From Lutibacter sp. (GTDB lineage Bacteria; Bacteroidota; Bacteroidia; Flavobacteriales; Flavobacteriaceae), in assembly GCA_003516285.1 (NCBI GenBank), contig DPCK01000021.1, positions 118,331 to 156,592 of the forward strand: a stretch of 38,262 nucleotides of DNA. The letters run 5' to 3'. The notes beneath the pieces are model-generated. The model was not told where the DNA came from. It made no database searches and worked only from the letters and a program-made list of their open reading frames with translations. Position numbers and translations under genes: made by a program. This document shows, piece after piece, positions 1 through 9,624 of this stretch (positions are counted from its first letter, which is position 1; every line of letters starts with the position of its first letter).

Positions 1-2
1 TG

Positions 3-1199
3 CCGAAAGGCTGCAAAAGCAATGGAAATTGCGCCGACGGGGGTTGTGAAAAACTCTCTGTTTTCGACTGGTTATCCAACATGGCGCTGCCAACCGGACA
101 AGAACCTTTAAACATTGTTGAGGTACGATTTAAAAACGGACGTAAACATTTTTACCGAAATGTAGATAAATTGCAAATTTCCATTGGCGATATCATTGCC
201 GTGGAAGGAAGTCCGGGCCACGACATTGGAACGGTTTCCCTTACCGGTGAATTGATCAGAATCCAAATGAAGAAAAAAGGCGTTGCCTTTGATAGTGAAG
301 AAGTAAAAAAAATATACCGAAAAGCCACCCAAAAAGACATCGATATTTGGAAAGCCGCACGAGAAAAAGAATACGAAACCCAATTTAAGGGCCGTGAAAT
401 TTTGAGCAGATTGGGCATAAAAATGAAACTTTCTGATGTTGAATACCAAGGCGACGGCAACAAAGCCACTTTTTATTACACAGCCGATGACCGTGTGGAT
501 TTTAGACAATTAATTAGAGATTTAGCAAGTACTTTCAGCATCAGGGTTGAAATGAAACAGGTAGGTCTGCGCCAAGAAGCAGCCCGACTGGGAGGCGTAG
601 GTTCTTGCGGCAGGGAATTGTGCTGTTCTACCTGGTTAACCGATTTAAGAAAAGTGAACACCACTGCTGCACGTTACCAACAATTGTCGTTAAATCCGCA
701 AAAATTAGCCGGACAATGCGGAAAATTAAAATGCTGTTTAAATTATGAACTAGACACGTATTTAGATGCTTTAACCGATTTTCCACGACAAGACATTGTG
801 TTGAAAACAAAAAAAGGAGAAGCCGTTTTTATTAAAATGGATATTTTTAAAAGATTGTTGTGGTACACTTACAAAGAAGACAGAAACAAGTGGTTTAAAC
901 TTACTTTGGAACACGTTAAAGAAATCATAGAGTTAAATAAAAACAACAAACCGGTAACTTCTTTGGAAGATTATGAATTTGAATTGTTGGTGGAAAATGT
1001 AGTTACTTATGAGGATGTTGTTGGGCAAGACAGCTTAACACGTTTTGATGCGCCAAAAAGGAAAAGCAACCATAAAAAAAATAAAAACAAAAATTTACAG
1101 TCCTCGGTCCAGCCAACTCAAGTTGGCGGAAGCGGCAGTCCAAAAAATAAGAAACAAAGACCTCCAAACAGAAGTGCAAACCCAAATAAAAATAGTTAA
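3..1199 (+). CDS. ricT: RicT/YaaT-like PSP1-domain protein (5' partial)
   Basis: The frame is open from the first bases of the window: codons 3-80 read PKGCKSNGNCADGGCEK and onward into the ATG at 81, so that ATG is internal and the true start lies upstream. The protein carries a PSP1 domain with cysteine clusters GSCGRELCC (near 600-626) and GQCGKLKCC (near 714-740), typical of RicT, plus the extra N-terminal cysteine-rich stretch seen in Bacteroidota homologues. In Bacillus, RicT forms an iron-sulfur complex with RicA and RicF that affects RNA maturation; those partners are not visible here, so the role in this organism is inferred. The C-terminus is a Lys/Asn/Gln-rich, low-complexity basic tail. 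The 3' end overlaps gldH. Family call is firm; cellular role is uncertain. Confidence 0.9.
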   Translation, partial: PKGCKSNGNCADGGCEKLSVFDWLSNMALPTGQEPLNIVEVRFKNGRKHFYRNVDKLQISIGDIIAVEGSPGHDIGTVSLTGELIRIQMKKKGVAFDSEEVKKIYRKATQKDIDIWKAAREKEYETQFKGREILSRLGIKMKLSDVEYQGDGNKATFYYTADDRVDFRQLIRDLASTFSIRVEMKQVGLRQEAARLGGVGSCGRELCCSTWLTDLRKVNTTAARYQQLSLNPQKLAGQCGKLKCCLNYELDTYLDALTDFPRQDIVLKTKKGEAVFIKMDIFKRLLWYTYKEDRNKWFKLTLEHVKEIIELNKNNKPVTSLEDYEFELLVENVVTYEDVVGQDSLTRFDAPKRKSNHKKNKNKNLQSSVQPTQVGGSGSPKNKKQRPPNRSANPNKNS

Positions 1200-1677
1200 A
1201 CAGTTAAGTTTCATTGCTGTTACTTTTCTGTTGTTTTCGTGCAACTCAAATATTGTTTTTGATCAATATATATCTATTGAGAACCAACAATGGCGTTCAG
1301 AAAATGGAATTAATTTTATTGTAAAAAATCTGGATACTATTTCAGCAAATAATGTGTTTATCAATATTAGAAATACCAAGAATTATGAATTTAGTTCCTT
1401 GTTTTTAATTGCCAAACTTGAATTGCCTAACGGCTTTAAAGTGATAGACACCTTGGAATATGAAATGACCGATGCTTCGGGAAACTGGTTGGGATCCGGA
1501 TTTACAGATCTTAAAGAAAATAAACTATTTTATAAAGAAAATGTTGTTTTTTCTGAAATAGGAACCTACAAATTTAACATTCAGCACGCAACGCGCGGCA
1601 TTAATGATATTCAGGGAAAAAATCCTTTGGAAGGCATCACGGATGTTGGGCTTCGCATTGAAAAAATAAAAAAATGA
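1174..1677 (+). CDS. gldH: Gliding motility lipoprotein GldH
   Basis: About 167 residues. The N-terminus from a GTG at 1174 gives a short basic region, a hydrophobic stretch and the lipobox FLLFSC (Cys about residue 23), followed by NIVFDQYISIENQQW and a C-terminal GITDVGLRIEK, which I recognise as GldH. GldH is a lipoprotein needed for gliding and type IX secretion in Flavobacterium johnsoniae. An in-frame ATG exists at 1045, but it would put more than 40 charged residues before the signal peptide. The GTG is therefore preferred, giving a 26-base overlap with the end of ricT. The 3' end overlaps the next gene by 4 bases (ATGA), so translational coupling with the penicillin-binding protein is likely. 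The start codon is the least certain part. Confidence 0.85.
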   Translation: MQTQIKIVKQLSFIAVTFLLFSCNSNIVFDQYISIENQQWRSENGINFIVKNLDTISANNVFINIRNTKNYEFSSLFLIAKLELPNGFKVIDTLEYEMTDASGNWLGSGFTDLKENKLFYKENVVFSEIGTYKFNIQHATRGINDIQGKNPLEGITDVGLRIEKIKK

Positions 1678-3959
1678 CAAAAAAAACAACAAATAGCGAT
1701 CAATTTTCAAAGTATATAAAATGGTTTTGGATGACCGTTTTTGGCGGAATTTTATTTATAATACTGCTTTTTTTACTGGCTTCTTTTGGCGCTTTTGGAA
1801 CGCTCCCTACTTTTGAAGAATTGGAAAGTCCAGAGAGAAACACCGCTTCCGAAGTGATTTCTATTGATGGAAAAACATTGGGAAAATACGCCTATGAAAA
1901 CAGGACGCCCGTAAAATTTAAAGACCTTCCCGAAAACCTAATAAACGCGTTAATTGCTACAGAAGATGAACGTTTTTATGATCACTCCGGAATCGATTTT
2001 AGAGCTTCTATTCGCGCTGTTGTGATGCTTGGAAAAGATGGTGGCGGAAGCACCATCACCCAGCAATTGGCCAAATTGTTGTTTCACGGAGAAGGATCCA
2101 GAAACATTGTGGAAAGAGTTTTACAAAAAGTAAAGGAATATGTTATTGCCATTCAGCTGGAACGACAATACACAAAACAGGAAATACTTACAATGTACCT
2201 TAACAAATATGATTACTTAAATTTGGCGGTCGGGATTCGTTCCGCATCACGAATTTATTTTGGAAAAGAGCCCATCAATTTAAAAATACCTGAATCAGCA
2301 ATGTTGGTTGGAATGCTAAAAAATGCCTCATATTTTAATCCGCTAAAAAGAGCAGAATTAGTTAAAAACCGGAGAAATGTGGTATTGAACCAAATGTATA
2401 AAAATAATTTTATAACAAAAGAACAACGAGATGTTTTTAAAGCGACTCCTTTAAATCTGAATGTAAATAGAGAAGGGCACAGCGATGGCTCCGCAACCTA
2501 TTTTAGGGAATATTTGCGTGATTATATGAGAACTTGGATAAAAAATAATCCGAAACCCGACGGCACAGATTACAATTTACACCGTGATGGACTTAAGATA
2601 TATGTGACCATTGATTCCCGTATGCAAAAATACGCTGAGGAAGCGATGCAGGAACATATGGCAAATTTACAGCGGGTATTTTATAAAGAACAGAAACGAA
2701 ACAAAACTGCACCTTTTTATGATTTGGATGAAAAACAGGTGGCATATACAATGGAACAGGCGATGAAACGTTCAGACCGATGGATTCGTATGAGAAAAAA
2801 TGGTGCTTCAGAAAGTGAAATTAAAGATTCGTTTAAAGAAAAAACGAGTATAAGCGTCTTTTCTTATAAAGGTGAAATAGACACCATTATGTCTCCTTAT
2901 GATTCCATTAAATATTACAAACATATTTTGCGCTCGGGATTAATGTCGGTTGAACCGCAAACAGGCCACGTAAAAGCTTGGGTTGGCGGTGTAAATTACA
3001 AACACTTTCAATTTGATGCAGTGAAACAACAAAAACGTCAGGTTGGTTCTACCTTTAAACCTTTTGTGTATGCAGCAGCCATCAACCAGTTAAAATTGTC
3101 ACCTTGCTATAAATTGCCAAACACGCCTTATACCATTTTAAAAGAAAAATATGGAATGGCGCAAGATTGGACACCAAAAAATTCTGACAATAAATATGGC
3201 GGAGAGTTAACGTTGAAAAAAGCCTTGGCAAATTCAATAAACGTAATTACCGTAAAATTAATTGATATGGTGCATCCTAAAACCGTGGTTAATTTAGCGC
3301 AAAGTGTTGGGATAGAAAGTGAAATTCCCGAAGTGCCTTCAATAGCGCTTGGTTCTGTTGATTTATCACTTTATGAAATGGTTGGTGCTTATGCAACTTT
3401 TGCCAATAAAGGTTTAAGAATTGAGCCGATGGTTTTAATGAGAATTGAAGATAAAAATGGATTGGTGCTGGAACAATTTATGCCAAATTCAAAAGAGGCT
3501 ATTAGTGAAGAATCGGCTTATGTGATCACCAATTTGTTGGAAGGCGTGACTGAATCCGGATCAGGTATTCGTTTGCGAACCAAAGGCGCTACGTATGCCG
3601 ATAATATGGTTACAGGGTATCCCTATGGATTTACAAATCCGATTGCTGGAAAAACAGGAACCACCCAAAACCAGTCCGATGGTTGGTTTATGGGCATTGT
3701 GCCTAATTTGGCAACCGGTGTTTGGGTTGGAGGTGAAGACAGGGCAGTGCATTTTGCCGGATTGAGCAAAGGACAGGGAGCCACTATGGCATTGCCAATT
3801 TGGGGATTGTATTATAAAAAATTGTACGCCGACCCAACATTGAGTGTCAGCAAAGGAGCTTTTGAAAGACCTGAAGTATTGACCATAGAAACAGATTGCA
3901 GAAAAGGAAATACAGACGCAAACGCCGATTTAAAATTAGACGAGGATCCTGAATTTTAA
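1674..3959 (+). CDS. Class A penicillin-binding protein (PBP1A type)
   Basis: Bifunctional peptidoglycan synthase of 761 residues, a normal length. One N-terminal membrane segment (about residues 16-41) anchors it in the inner membrane. The glycosyltransferase family 51 domain has motif I with catalytic Glu97 (EDERFYDHSG) and motif II GGSTITQQ (124-131). The transpeptidase domain has all three motifs: S459-T-F-K462 with the acylated serine, S521-I-N523, and K660-T-G662. All active-site residues are present, so both polymerisation of lipid II glycan and 4-3 crosslinking are expected. It follows gldH with an ATGA overlap; the ricT-gldH-PBP order is one I associate with flavobacteria. The C-terminus is short and acidic with no extra domain. 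Confidence 0.93.
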   Translation: MTKKTTNSDQFSKYIKWFWMTVFGGILFIILLFLLASFGAFGTLPTFEELESPERNTASEVISIDGKTLGKYAYENRTPVKFKDLPENLINALIATEDERFYDHSGIDFRASIRAVVMLGKDGGGSTITQQLAKLLFHGEGSRNIVERVLQKVKEYVIAIQLERQYTKQEILTMYLNKYDYLNLAVGIRSASRIYFGKEPINLKIPESAMLVGMLKNASYFNPLKRAELVKNRRNVVLNQMYKNNFITKEQRDVFKATPLNLNVNREGHSDGSATYFREYLRDYMRTWIKNNPKPDGTDYNLHRDGLKIYVTIDSRMQKYAEEAMQEHMANLQRVFYKEQKRNKTAPFYDLDEKQVAYTMEQAMKRSDRWIRMRKNGASESEIKDSFKEKTSISVFSYKGEIDTIMSPYDSIKYYKHILRSGLMSVEPQTGHVKAWVGGVNYKHFQFDAVKQQKRQVGSTFKPFVYAAAINQLKLSPCYKLPNTPYTILKEKYGMAQDWTPKNSDNKYGGELTLKKALANSINVITVKLIDMVHPKTVVNLAQSVGIESEIPEVPSIALGSVDLSLYEMVGAYATFANKGLRIEPMVLMRIEDKNGLVLEQFMPNSKEAISEESAYVITNLLEGVTESGSGIRLRTKGATYADNMVTGYPYGFTNPIAGKTGTTQNQSDGWFMGIVPNLATGVWVGGEDRAVHFAGLSKGQGATMALPIWGLYYKKLYADPTLSVSKGAFERPEVLTIETDCRKGNTDANADLKLDEDPEF

Positions 3960-3969
3960 AAGATAAATT

Positions 3970-4671
3970 ATGATAAATAAAGTTGTTAATAATGCACAAG
4001 ACGCTTTACTGGGAGTAGAAAACGGTATGACTTTTATGCTTGGTGGTTTTGGTTTATGCGGAATCCCAGAAAATTGTATTTCTGAATTGGTGAGATTGGG
4101 CGTTAATAATTTAACGTGTATCTCTAACAATGCAGGGGTTGATGATTTTGGGTTGGGACTTTTATTAAAAAAGCATCAAATCAAAAAAATGATCTCTTCT
4201 TATGTGGGGGAAAATGAAGAATTTGAACGCCAAATGCTTTCGGGCGAAATGGATGTAGAATTGATCCCGCAAGGGACTTTAGCAGAACGTTGCAGAGCTA
4301 CAGGTGCTGGAATTCCGGCATTTTACACGCCTGCAGGATACGGAACAGAAGTGGCTGAGGGGAAAGAAACCAGAGAGTTTAATGGTAAAATGTTTGTTTT
4401 GGAACATTCCTTTAACCCGGAGTTTGCTTTTGTGAAAGCCTGGAAGGGAGATACCGCAGGGAACCTTATTTTTAAAGGAACTGCCCGTAATTTTAATCCG
4501 ATGATGGCAATGGCAGGAAAAATTACCGTTGCTGAAGTTGAAGAATTGGTTGAGGCCGGCGAGTTGGATCCAAACCAAATTCATACACCGGGTATTTTTG
4601 TGCAGCGAATTTTTCAAGGGAAAGATTATGAGAAGAGAATTGAACAACGCACCGTAACTCCAAAATCTTAA
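3970..4671 (+). CDS. scoA: 3-oxoacid CoA-transferase subunit A
   Basis: Alpha subunit of succinyl-CoA:3-ketoacid CoA-transferase, which moves CoA from succinyl-CoA to acetoacetate. The 233 residues match the usual length, and the N-terminal motif GGFGLCGIPENCI is the family I CoA-transferase subunit A signature. It lies 10 bases after the penicillin-binding protein and 3 bases before subunit B, so the two subunits are surely co-translated. The pair probably serves ketone-body or short-chain acyl-CoA use. Butyrate- or acetate-acetoacetate CoA-transferase is an alternative on sequence alone, but the split 233/220-residue arrangement and the motifs fit ScoAB best. Confidence 0.9.
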   Translation: MINKVVNNAQDALLGVENGMTFMLGGFGLCGIPENCISELVRLGVNNLTCISNNAGVDDFGLGLLLKKHQIKKMISSYVGENEEFERQMLSGEMDVELIPQGTLAERCRATGAGIPAFYTPAGYGTEVAEGKETREFNGKMFVLEHSFNPEFAFVKAWKGDTAGNLIFKGTARNFNPMMAMAGKITVAEVEELVEAGELDPNQIHTPGIFVQRIFQGKDYEKRIEQRTVTPKS

Positions 4672-4674
4672 ACA

Positions 4675-5337
4675 ATGGCTTTATCAAAACAAGAAATAGC
4701 GCAGAGAATAGCGCAGGAATTACAAGACAAATGGTATGTTAATCTGGGAATTGGAATTCCAACCTTGGTGGCCAATTACATCCCTAAAAACATAGATGTT
4801 GTATTTCAGTCGGAAAACGGAATGCTGGGAATGGGACCTTTCCCAATTGAAGGCGAAGAAGATGCCGATTTAATCAACGCCGGAAAACAAACAGTAACTA
4901 TTTTAAAGGGCGGTTCGTTATTCGATTCGGCTATGAGTTTCGCGATGATTCGCGGACAACATGTTCAGCTTACGGTTTTAGGAGCAATGGAAGTTTCTCA
5001 AAACGGGGATATAGCGAACTGGAAAATTCCGGGAAAAATGGTAAAAGGAATGGGCGGCGCGATGGACTTAGTGGCTTCCGCAGAAAATATTATTGTGGCC
5101 ATGATGCACACGGATAAATCAGGAGCATCAAAATTGTTAAAAAAATGTTCATTGCCTTTAACAGGTGTGAATTGCGTTAAAAAAGTAGTGACAAATTTGG
5201 CTTATTTAGAAATTAAAAACAACGCATTTTATCTTATAGAAAGAGCTCCGGGCGTTTCAGTGGAAGAAATTATTGCTGCTACAGAAGGAACTTTAATTGT
5301 AGAAGGAGAAATTCCGGAAATGAAGTTTTATCTGTAA
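4675..5337 (+). CDS. scoB: 3-oxoacid CoA-transferase subunit B
   Basis: Beta subunit of the CoA-transferase, 220 residues. It contains the motif SENGMLGMGP, in which Glu47 is the catalytic glutamate that forms the glutamyl-CoA thioester in this family. The motif GGAMDLVA (about 125-132) and the C-terminal VSVEEIIAATEG region are also typical. It starts 3 bases after scoA and ends 37 bases before the exonuclease III gene. With scoA it makes the complete heteromeric enzyme. No separate promoter was seen in front of it. Confidence 0.92.
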   Translation: MALSKQEIAQRIAQELQDKWYVNLGIGIPTLVANYIPKNIDVVFQSENGMLGMGPFPIEGEEDADLINAGKQTVTILKGGSLFDSAMSFAMIRGQHVQLTVLGAMEVSQNGDIANWKIPGKMVKGMGGAMDLVASAENIIVAMMHTDKSGASKLLKKCSLPLTGVNCVKKVVTNLAYLEIKNNAFYLIERAPGVSVEEIIAATEGTLIVEGEIPEMKFYL

Positions 5338-5374
5338 AGTTGATGCTTTCCTTTTTTGAAATAATAAAAACTCA

Positions 5375-6136
5375 ATGAAAATAATATCATACAATGTCAA
5401 TGGAATAAGAGCCGCGCTAAATAAGGGTTTTATTGATTGGTTAGTTGCCGCAAATCCAGACGTTATTTGTTTGCAGGAAATAAAGGCGCATAAAGAACAG
5501 CTCGATTTAAGCTTATTTGAAAATGCCGGTTATAATTATCACTATTGGTTTTCTGCAGAAAAAAAGGGTTACAGCGGCGTGGCTATTTTATCAAAAACAA
5601 GGCCCGACAAGGTGGTTTATGGCACTGGAATAGCAGCAATGGACTATGAAGGAAGAAATTTACGGGTAGATTTTGCGAACGTATCAATAATGAGCTTATA
5701 TTTACCTTCCGGAACCAATGACAATCGATTGGAGTTCAAACTAACCTATATGGCCCAATTTCAGGACTATGTAAACAACCTCAAAAAAGAACTTCCCAAT
5801 CTCATTATTTGTGGCGATTACAACATTTGCCATACAGAAATAGACATTCATAATCCGGTACAGAATAAAGACACCTCGGGATTTTTACCCGTTGAACGCA
5901 ACTGGCTGGGGAATTTTATTGACAGTGGTTTTATAGACTCGTTTCGCCATTTAAACAAAGATCCGCATCATTACAGTTGGTGGAGTTATAGGGCAAATGC
6001 CAGAAACAACAACAAAGGCTGGCGTATAGATTACCATATGGTAAGCAACGAGATGAAAGATAACATTAAAAGAGCCTATATTTTACCGGAAGCAAAACAT
6101 TCCGATCATTGCCCGGTAGTTATTGAAATTGATTAA
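5375..6136 (+). CDS. xth: Exodeoxyribonuclease III
   Basis: AP endonuclease and 3'-5' exonuclease of the ExoIII/APE1 branch of the endonuclease/exonuclease/phosphatase fold, acting in base excision repair. The 253 residues are the usual length. Motifs in order: N7 in NVNGIRAA, metal ligand Glu35 in LQEIKA, GDYNICHTEIDIHNP near the middle, and the C-terminal SDHCPV with the Asp244-His245 pair. There is no signal peptide, so it is cytoplasmic, unlike the second EEP-fold protein at 31283-32326. It sits between scoB and an OmpA-like gene on the same strand and may be in the same transcript. Confidence 0.93.
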   Translation: MKIISYNVNGIRAALNKGFIDWLVAANPDVICLQEIKAHKEQLDLSLFENAGYNYHYWFSAEKKGYSGVAILSKTRPDKVVYGTGIAAMDYEGRNLRVDFANVSIMSLYLPSGTNDNRLEFKLTYMAQFQDYVNNLKKELPNLIICGDYNICHTEIDIHNPVQNKDTSGFLPVERNWLGNFIDSGFIDSFRHLNKDPHHYSWWSYRANARNNNKGWRIDYHMVSNEMKDNIKRAYILPEAKHSDHCPVVIEID

Positions 6137-6159
6137 ATTAAATAAATAAAAGCAGTACA

Positions 6160-7110
6160 ATGTTTAAAAAAACAGCAATTCTATTCATTATCGCAATCAC
6201 ATTTAATTCGTGTGTATCAAAAAAAGTATATCAGGAACTAGAAACAAAATTCAATAATTTACGTTCCTCAAACACTGCATTAATTGAAGAAAAAGACAAT
6301 TTATTGGTTGCAAAAAAAGCGTTGGAAGCGGATTTAGAAAAACTTAACAGTGATTTCAGTGCCCTTAAAACCCAAAAGGAAATATTGGACAATGAGTTTG
6401 TTTCACTTCAAAGTAAATATAAAAATTTAGACGAATCATACAATGTGCTTTCAACCCAAAGTTCAAAAAAACTGGCTGAGCAATCTCAGAAAAATCAGGA
6501 ATTATTGCTTCAATTGGAAGAAAAAGAAAGGAAATTGGCTTTAGAAAGCGACCGATTGGAAAAACTTCAAAACGAATTGGCACAACGCTCTAACCAAATT
6601 AATGAACTTCAAGGTTTAATTGATGCGAAAGAAGCCCAAATGCAACAATTGAAAAATGCCATTTCCAGCGCATTGCTTAATTTTGAAGGAAAAGGACTGA
6701 CTGTTGTTCAAAAAAATGGAAAAATTTATGTGTCTATGGAAAATAAATTACTGTTCGATTCCGGAAGTTGGGCAGTAGGAAGTGAAGGAAAAGTTGCCGT
6801 AGAACAATTAGCGAGCGTTTTGTCGAAAAATCCGGATATCAATGTGCTTATTGAAGGGCATACAGACAATGTTCCGTACACTGGAGCAACCATTACGGAC
6901 AACTGGGATTTATCAGTTAAACGCGCAACAGCCATTGTTAGAATTTTACAAAATAAAGGCGTAAATCCAACACAAATTACAGCGGCAGGCCGTAGCGAAT
7001 ATGTGATGGTTGGTTCCAATGCAACTGCGGAAGGAAAAGCAAAAAACAGAAGAATTGAAATTATTTTAGCGCCTAATTTGGACGAAATTTCAAAACTTTT
7101 AAACAAGTAA
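6160..7110 (+). CDS. OmpA-family lipoprotein with coiled coil
   Basis: A 316-residue envelope protein. The signal peptide ends in the lipobox TFNSC (Cys18). Residues about 22-165 form a long heptad-rich coiled coil full of Leu, Glu, Lys and Gln, and about 185-310 an OmpA/MotB-type peptidoglycan-binding domain (EGHTDNVPYTG, then DLSVKRATAIVRIL, then AAGRSE and NRRIEIIL). It probably tethers the outer membrane to the cell wall, with the coiled coil spanning periplasm. It starts 23 bases after exonuclease III and ends 6 bases before the lytic transglycosylase, so these are one operon and the wall-binding context is shared. Confidence 0.9.
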   Translation: MFKKTAILFIIAITFNSCVSKKVYQELETKFNNLRSSNTALIEEKDNLLVAKKALEADLEKLNSDFSALKTQKEILDNEFVSLQSKYKNLDESYNVLSTQSSKKLAEQSQKNQELLLQLEEKERKLALESDRLEKLQNELAQRSNQINELQGLIDAKEAQMQQLKNAISSALLNFEGKGLTVVQKNGKIYVSMENKLLFDSGSWAVGSEGKVAVEQLASVLSKNPDINVLIEGHTDNVPYTGATITDNWDLSVKRATAIVRILQNKGVNPTQITAAGRSEYVMVGSNATAEGKAKNRRIEIILAPNLDEISKLLNK

Positions 7111-7116
7111 CCTTCT

Positions 7117-8643
7117 ATGAAAAATTTAATATATTTTGCATTTTTATTGACATTTACTTTTGGATTTTCACAAAAGAAAACGGAGTCATTAAAAATTCAG
7201 CATAGCGAAAATGCCAAAGTACATTTCAAAGACAGCCCTGTATTATTTTTTACAAATACCGATTCTTTAATTCTTCAAGTTCATCCGCAAGCAATGCTTA
7301 TAGACAGCTTATGGATAAATAAATTGATAAAATCTCCTTTGTATGATAAGGAACTCTATATACTGGGCGAAGATGAAATGTTTGTTGCCGACCTTGAAGA
7401 ATTGTCAACCGAATTGTTAAAATCACGTTTAAAACATTTAAACAGCAAAACACCCTTTAAAATTCAATACAATCCGGAGCTGGAACAAATCATAAGAACG
7501 TATTTACAAAAAAGAAAATCGTCAATTTCTACCATTATGGAGCGGGCACGTTATTTTTTCCCAATGTTTGAAGAGCATTTGGCAAAATATAATATTCCTA
7601 TGGAATTAAAATATTTGGCGGTTATTGAATCTGCTTTAAATCCAAATGCGCGTTCTCGAGCGGGCGCAACAGGCCTGTGGCAATTTATGTATCCAACCGG
7701 AAAATTTTACAATTTAGAGGTTAGTTCTTATATTGATGAACGTTCAGACCCTTACAGAGCCACTGAAGCAGCTTGTAAGTATTTGGCAAGTTTACATAAA
7801 ATGTATGGTGATTGGAGTATGGTTTTAGCGGCTTATAATTATGGTCCGGGAAATGTTTCCAAAGCCATCAGACGTGCTGGAGGTAGCACCAATTATTGGA
7901 ATATCAGAAAATATTTACCTAGAGAAACCGCTGCCTATGTTCCGGCTTTTTACGCCACTTTATATATTTTTGAATATGCCAAAGAGCACAATTTAAAATC
8001 GAAGGAAAAAGCAATTTCTTATTATGCTACAGATACTGTCCAGGTAAAAAGACAGTTGACTTTTTCGCAAATTACTGAAACTTTAAATATTGATATTGAG
8101 GTACTTAAATTTTTAAATCCGCAATATAAACTGGAGATTATTCCTTATATTGAAGATAAGAACTATATTCTGACCTTGCCCATAAAAGATATTGGAAATT
8201 TCGTAAGCAATGAACGTTTGATTTATGCGTATGCCGATTTAGAAGATTCAAAAGAGGAAAGGCCACTGCAGGAGCTCATAAAATTGGAAGAAAAGATTAC
8301 GCACAAGGTTAAACGCGGCGAATATTTAGGTAAAATCGCAGCCATACACGGTGTTGAAGAAAGCAATTTGAAAAAATGGAACAATTTAAAAAGCACAAAA
8401 TTGCAAGTCGGGCAAAACTTGGTGGTTTATACAAAAAACACCAATCCTATTGCTGCAGTAAAAGAGACTCCAACCAATGACGACAACAAGGAACAAACGT
8501 ATTACATTGTTAAATTAGGAGATTCCTTATGGTCAATCGCAAAAAAATATTCAAATGTTTCGGTGCAAAATATTAAAGATTGGAACAATATTTGGAGTGT
8601 TAAGAGTCTAAAACCAGGAATCAAATTAAAAATACTTAATTAA
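7117..8643 (+). CDS. MltD-like lytic transglycosylase with two LysM domains
   Basis: A 508-residue secreted murein hydrolase. A signal peptide ends near FGFSQ (about residue 19). The SLT domain lies at about 145-270; the catalytic glutamate is Glu171 in YLAVIESALNP, followed by SRAGATGLWQFM and LAAYNYGPGNV, all classic for this family. Two C-terminal LysM domains begin at THKVKRGEYLGKIA (about 390) and YYIVKLGDSLWSIA (about 462) and should bind glycan chains. It is expected to cleave between N-acetylmuramic acid and N-acetylglucosamine, forming 1,6-anhydro ends. No lipobox cysteine is seen, unlike E. coli MltD. It is packed between the OmpA-like and DUF4837 genes with 6-base gaps. Confidence 0.93.
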   Translation: MKNLIYFAFLLTFTFGFSQKKTESLKIQHSENAKVHFKDSPVLFFTNTDSLILQVHPQAMLIDSLWINKLIKSPLYDKELYILGEDEMFVADLEELSTELLKSRLKHLNSKTPFKIQYNPELEQIIRTYLQKRKSSISTIMERARYFFPMFEEHLAKYNIPMELKYLAVIESALNPNARSRAGATGLWQFMYPTGKFYNLEVSSYIDERSDPYRATEAACKYLASLHKMYGDWSMVLAAYNYGPGNVSKAIRRAGGSTNYWNIRKYLPRETAAYVPAFYATLYIFEYAKEHNLKSKEKAISYYATDTVQVKRQLTFSQITETLNIDIEVLKFLNPQYKLEIIPYIEDKNYILTLPIKDIGNFVSNERLIYAYADLEDSKEERPLQELIKLEEKITHKVKRGEYLGKIAAIHGVEESNLKKWNNLKSTKLQVGQNLVVYTKNTNPIAAVKETPTNDDNKEQTYYIVKLGDSLWSIAKKYSNVSVQNIKDWNNIWSVKSLKPGIKLKILN

Positions 8644-8649
8644 TAATTA

Positions 8650-9624
8650 ATGAAAAAGATCGTACTTTTACTGGCATTTATTTCTATGCTGATTTCCTGT
8701 GATACAAGCAGCAATAAAAAAGTATTGCAAGAAGCAAACGGCCGAATGAACAATCTGCTGATTGTTATGAAGAATAGCGAATGGCAAGGCGAAATAGGCG
8801 ATGAATTGAGAAAAATTATTGCCGAGCCTGTTCTTGGATTGCCGCAACCAGAAGCCCAATTTGAAGTGACGCAAGTACCGCCGGAAAGTTTTGGAAGTAT
8901 GTTTAAAGCCAGCAGAAGCATTTTACACGTGGGTATTGGAGCCGAGAATTCTTTTTCGGAATTATCAAATGTTTATGCCGAGCCGCAAAAAATTATTACC
9001 ATAACAGGAAAAGACAAAGAATCGCTGATTCTTGAAATTCAAAAAAATGCAAAAGCGCTTATTTCCGGATTTAAAACTGCCGATTTGCTCACCGTACAAA
9101 GGTCAATTTATAAAAATTACTGGGATCCCACAAAAATGGAAACCTTTACCAAAAACGGCTATTCGCTAAAAATTCCCAAAACCTTCAGCAAAGTTGACGA
9201 TACCGGAGATTTTGTTTGGTATCGCCAGCGTTTGGATGGCGGAAACAGTATGGAATTATTTTCCTACACGGTTCCAATTCAATCCATTAATGACGAAAAC
9301 GGAAATAATCTTGTAGCCATAAGAGACACCATTGGCAAAAAATACATTCCCGGTCAAGTTGAAGGGTCGTATATGATTACAGAAGCAGCGTATACCCCAC
9401 ATATTTTTGAAGTAAAATTAGATGGAAAAAAAGCCCTGGAAGCCAAGGGAAAATGGGAAGTGAAAGGCGTTTATATGGCCGGACCTTTTTTAAGCTATTC
9501 TATTATTGACAAGGCAAAAAACAGGTTAGTGGTGGTTGAGGGTTTAACTTACGCGCCATCTATTAACAAACGCGACTATATGTTTGAATTGGAGGCGATT
9601 ATGAAAACCATTAAGATTAATTAA
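8650..9624 (+). CDS. DUF4837 family lipoprotein
   Basis: A 324-residue lipoprotein with signal peptide and lipobox MLISC (Cys17). The N-terminal block ANGRMNNLLIVMKNSEWQG and the later PGQVEGSYMITE stretch are those of the DUF4837 family, found in Bacteroidota. No catalytic motif is recognised and the function is unknown. It starts 6 bases after the lytic transglycosylase and is the last gene of the plus-strand block. The recurring company of an OmpA-like protein and a murein hydrolase suggests a role in the cell envelope, which is inference only. Confidence 0.85.
   Translation: MKKIVLLLAFISMLISCDTSSNKKVLQEANGRMNNLLIVMKNSEWQGEIGDELRKIIAEPVLGLPQPEAQFEVTQVPPESFGSMFKASRSILHVGIGAENSFSELSNVYAEPQKIITITGKDKESLILEIQKNAKALISGFKTADLLTVQRSIYKNYWDPTKMETFTKNGYSLKIPKTFSKVDDTGDFVWYRQRLDGGNSMELFSYTVPIQSINDENGNNLVAIRDTIGKKYIPGQVEGSYMITEAAYTPHIFEVKLDGKKALEAKGKWEVKGVYMAGPFLSYSIIDKAKNRLVVVEGLTYAPSINKRDYMFELEAIMKTIKIN

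Noticed and set aside
1045..1173. N-terminal extension of GldH from an ATG at 1045
   Set aside because: It would put over 40 Lys/Gln-rich residues ahead of the signal peptide and lies out of frame inside ricT.
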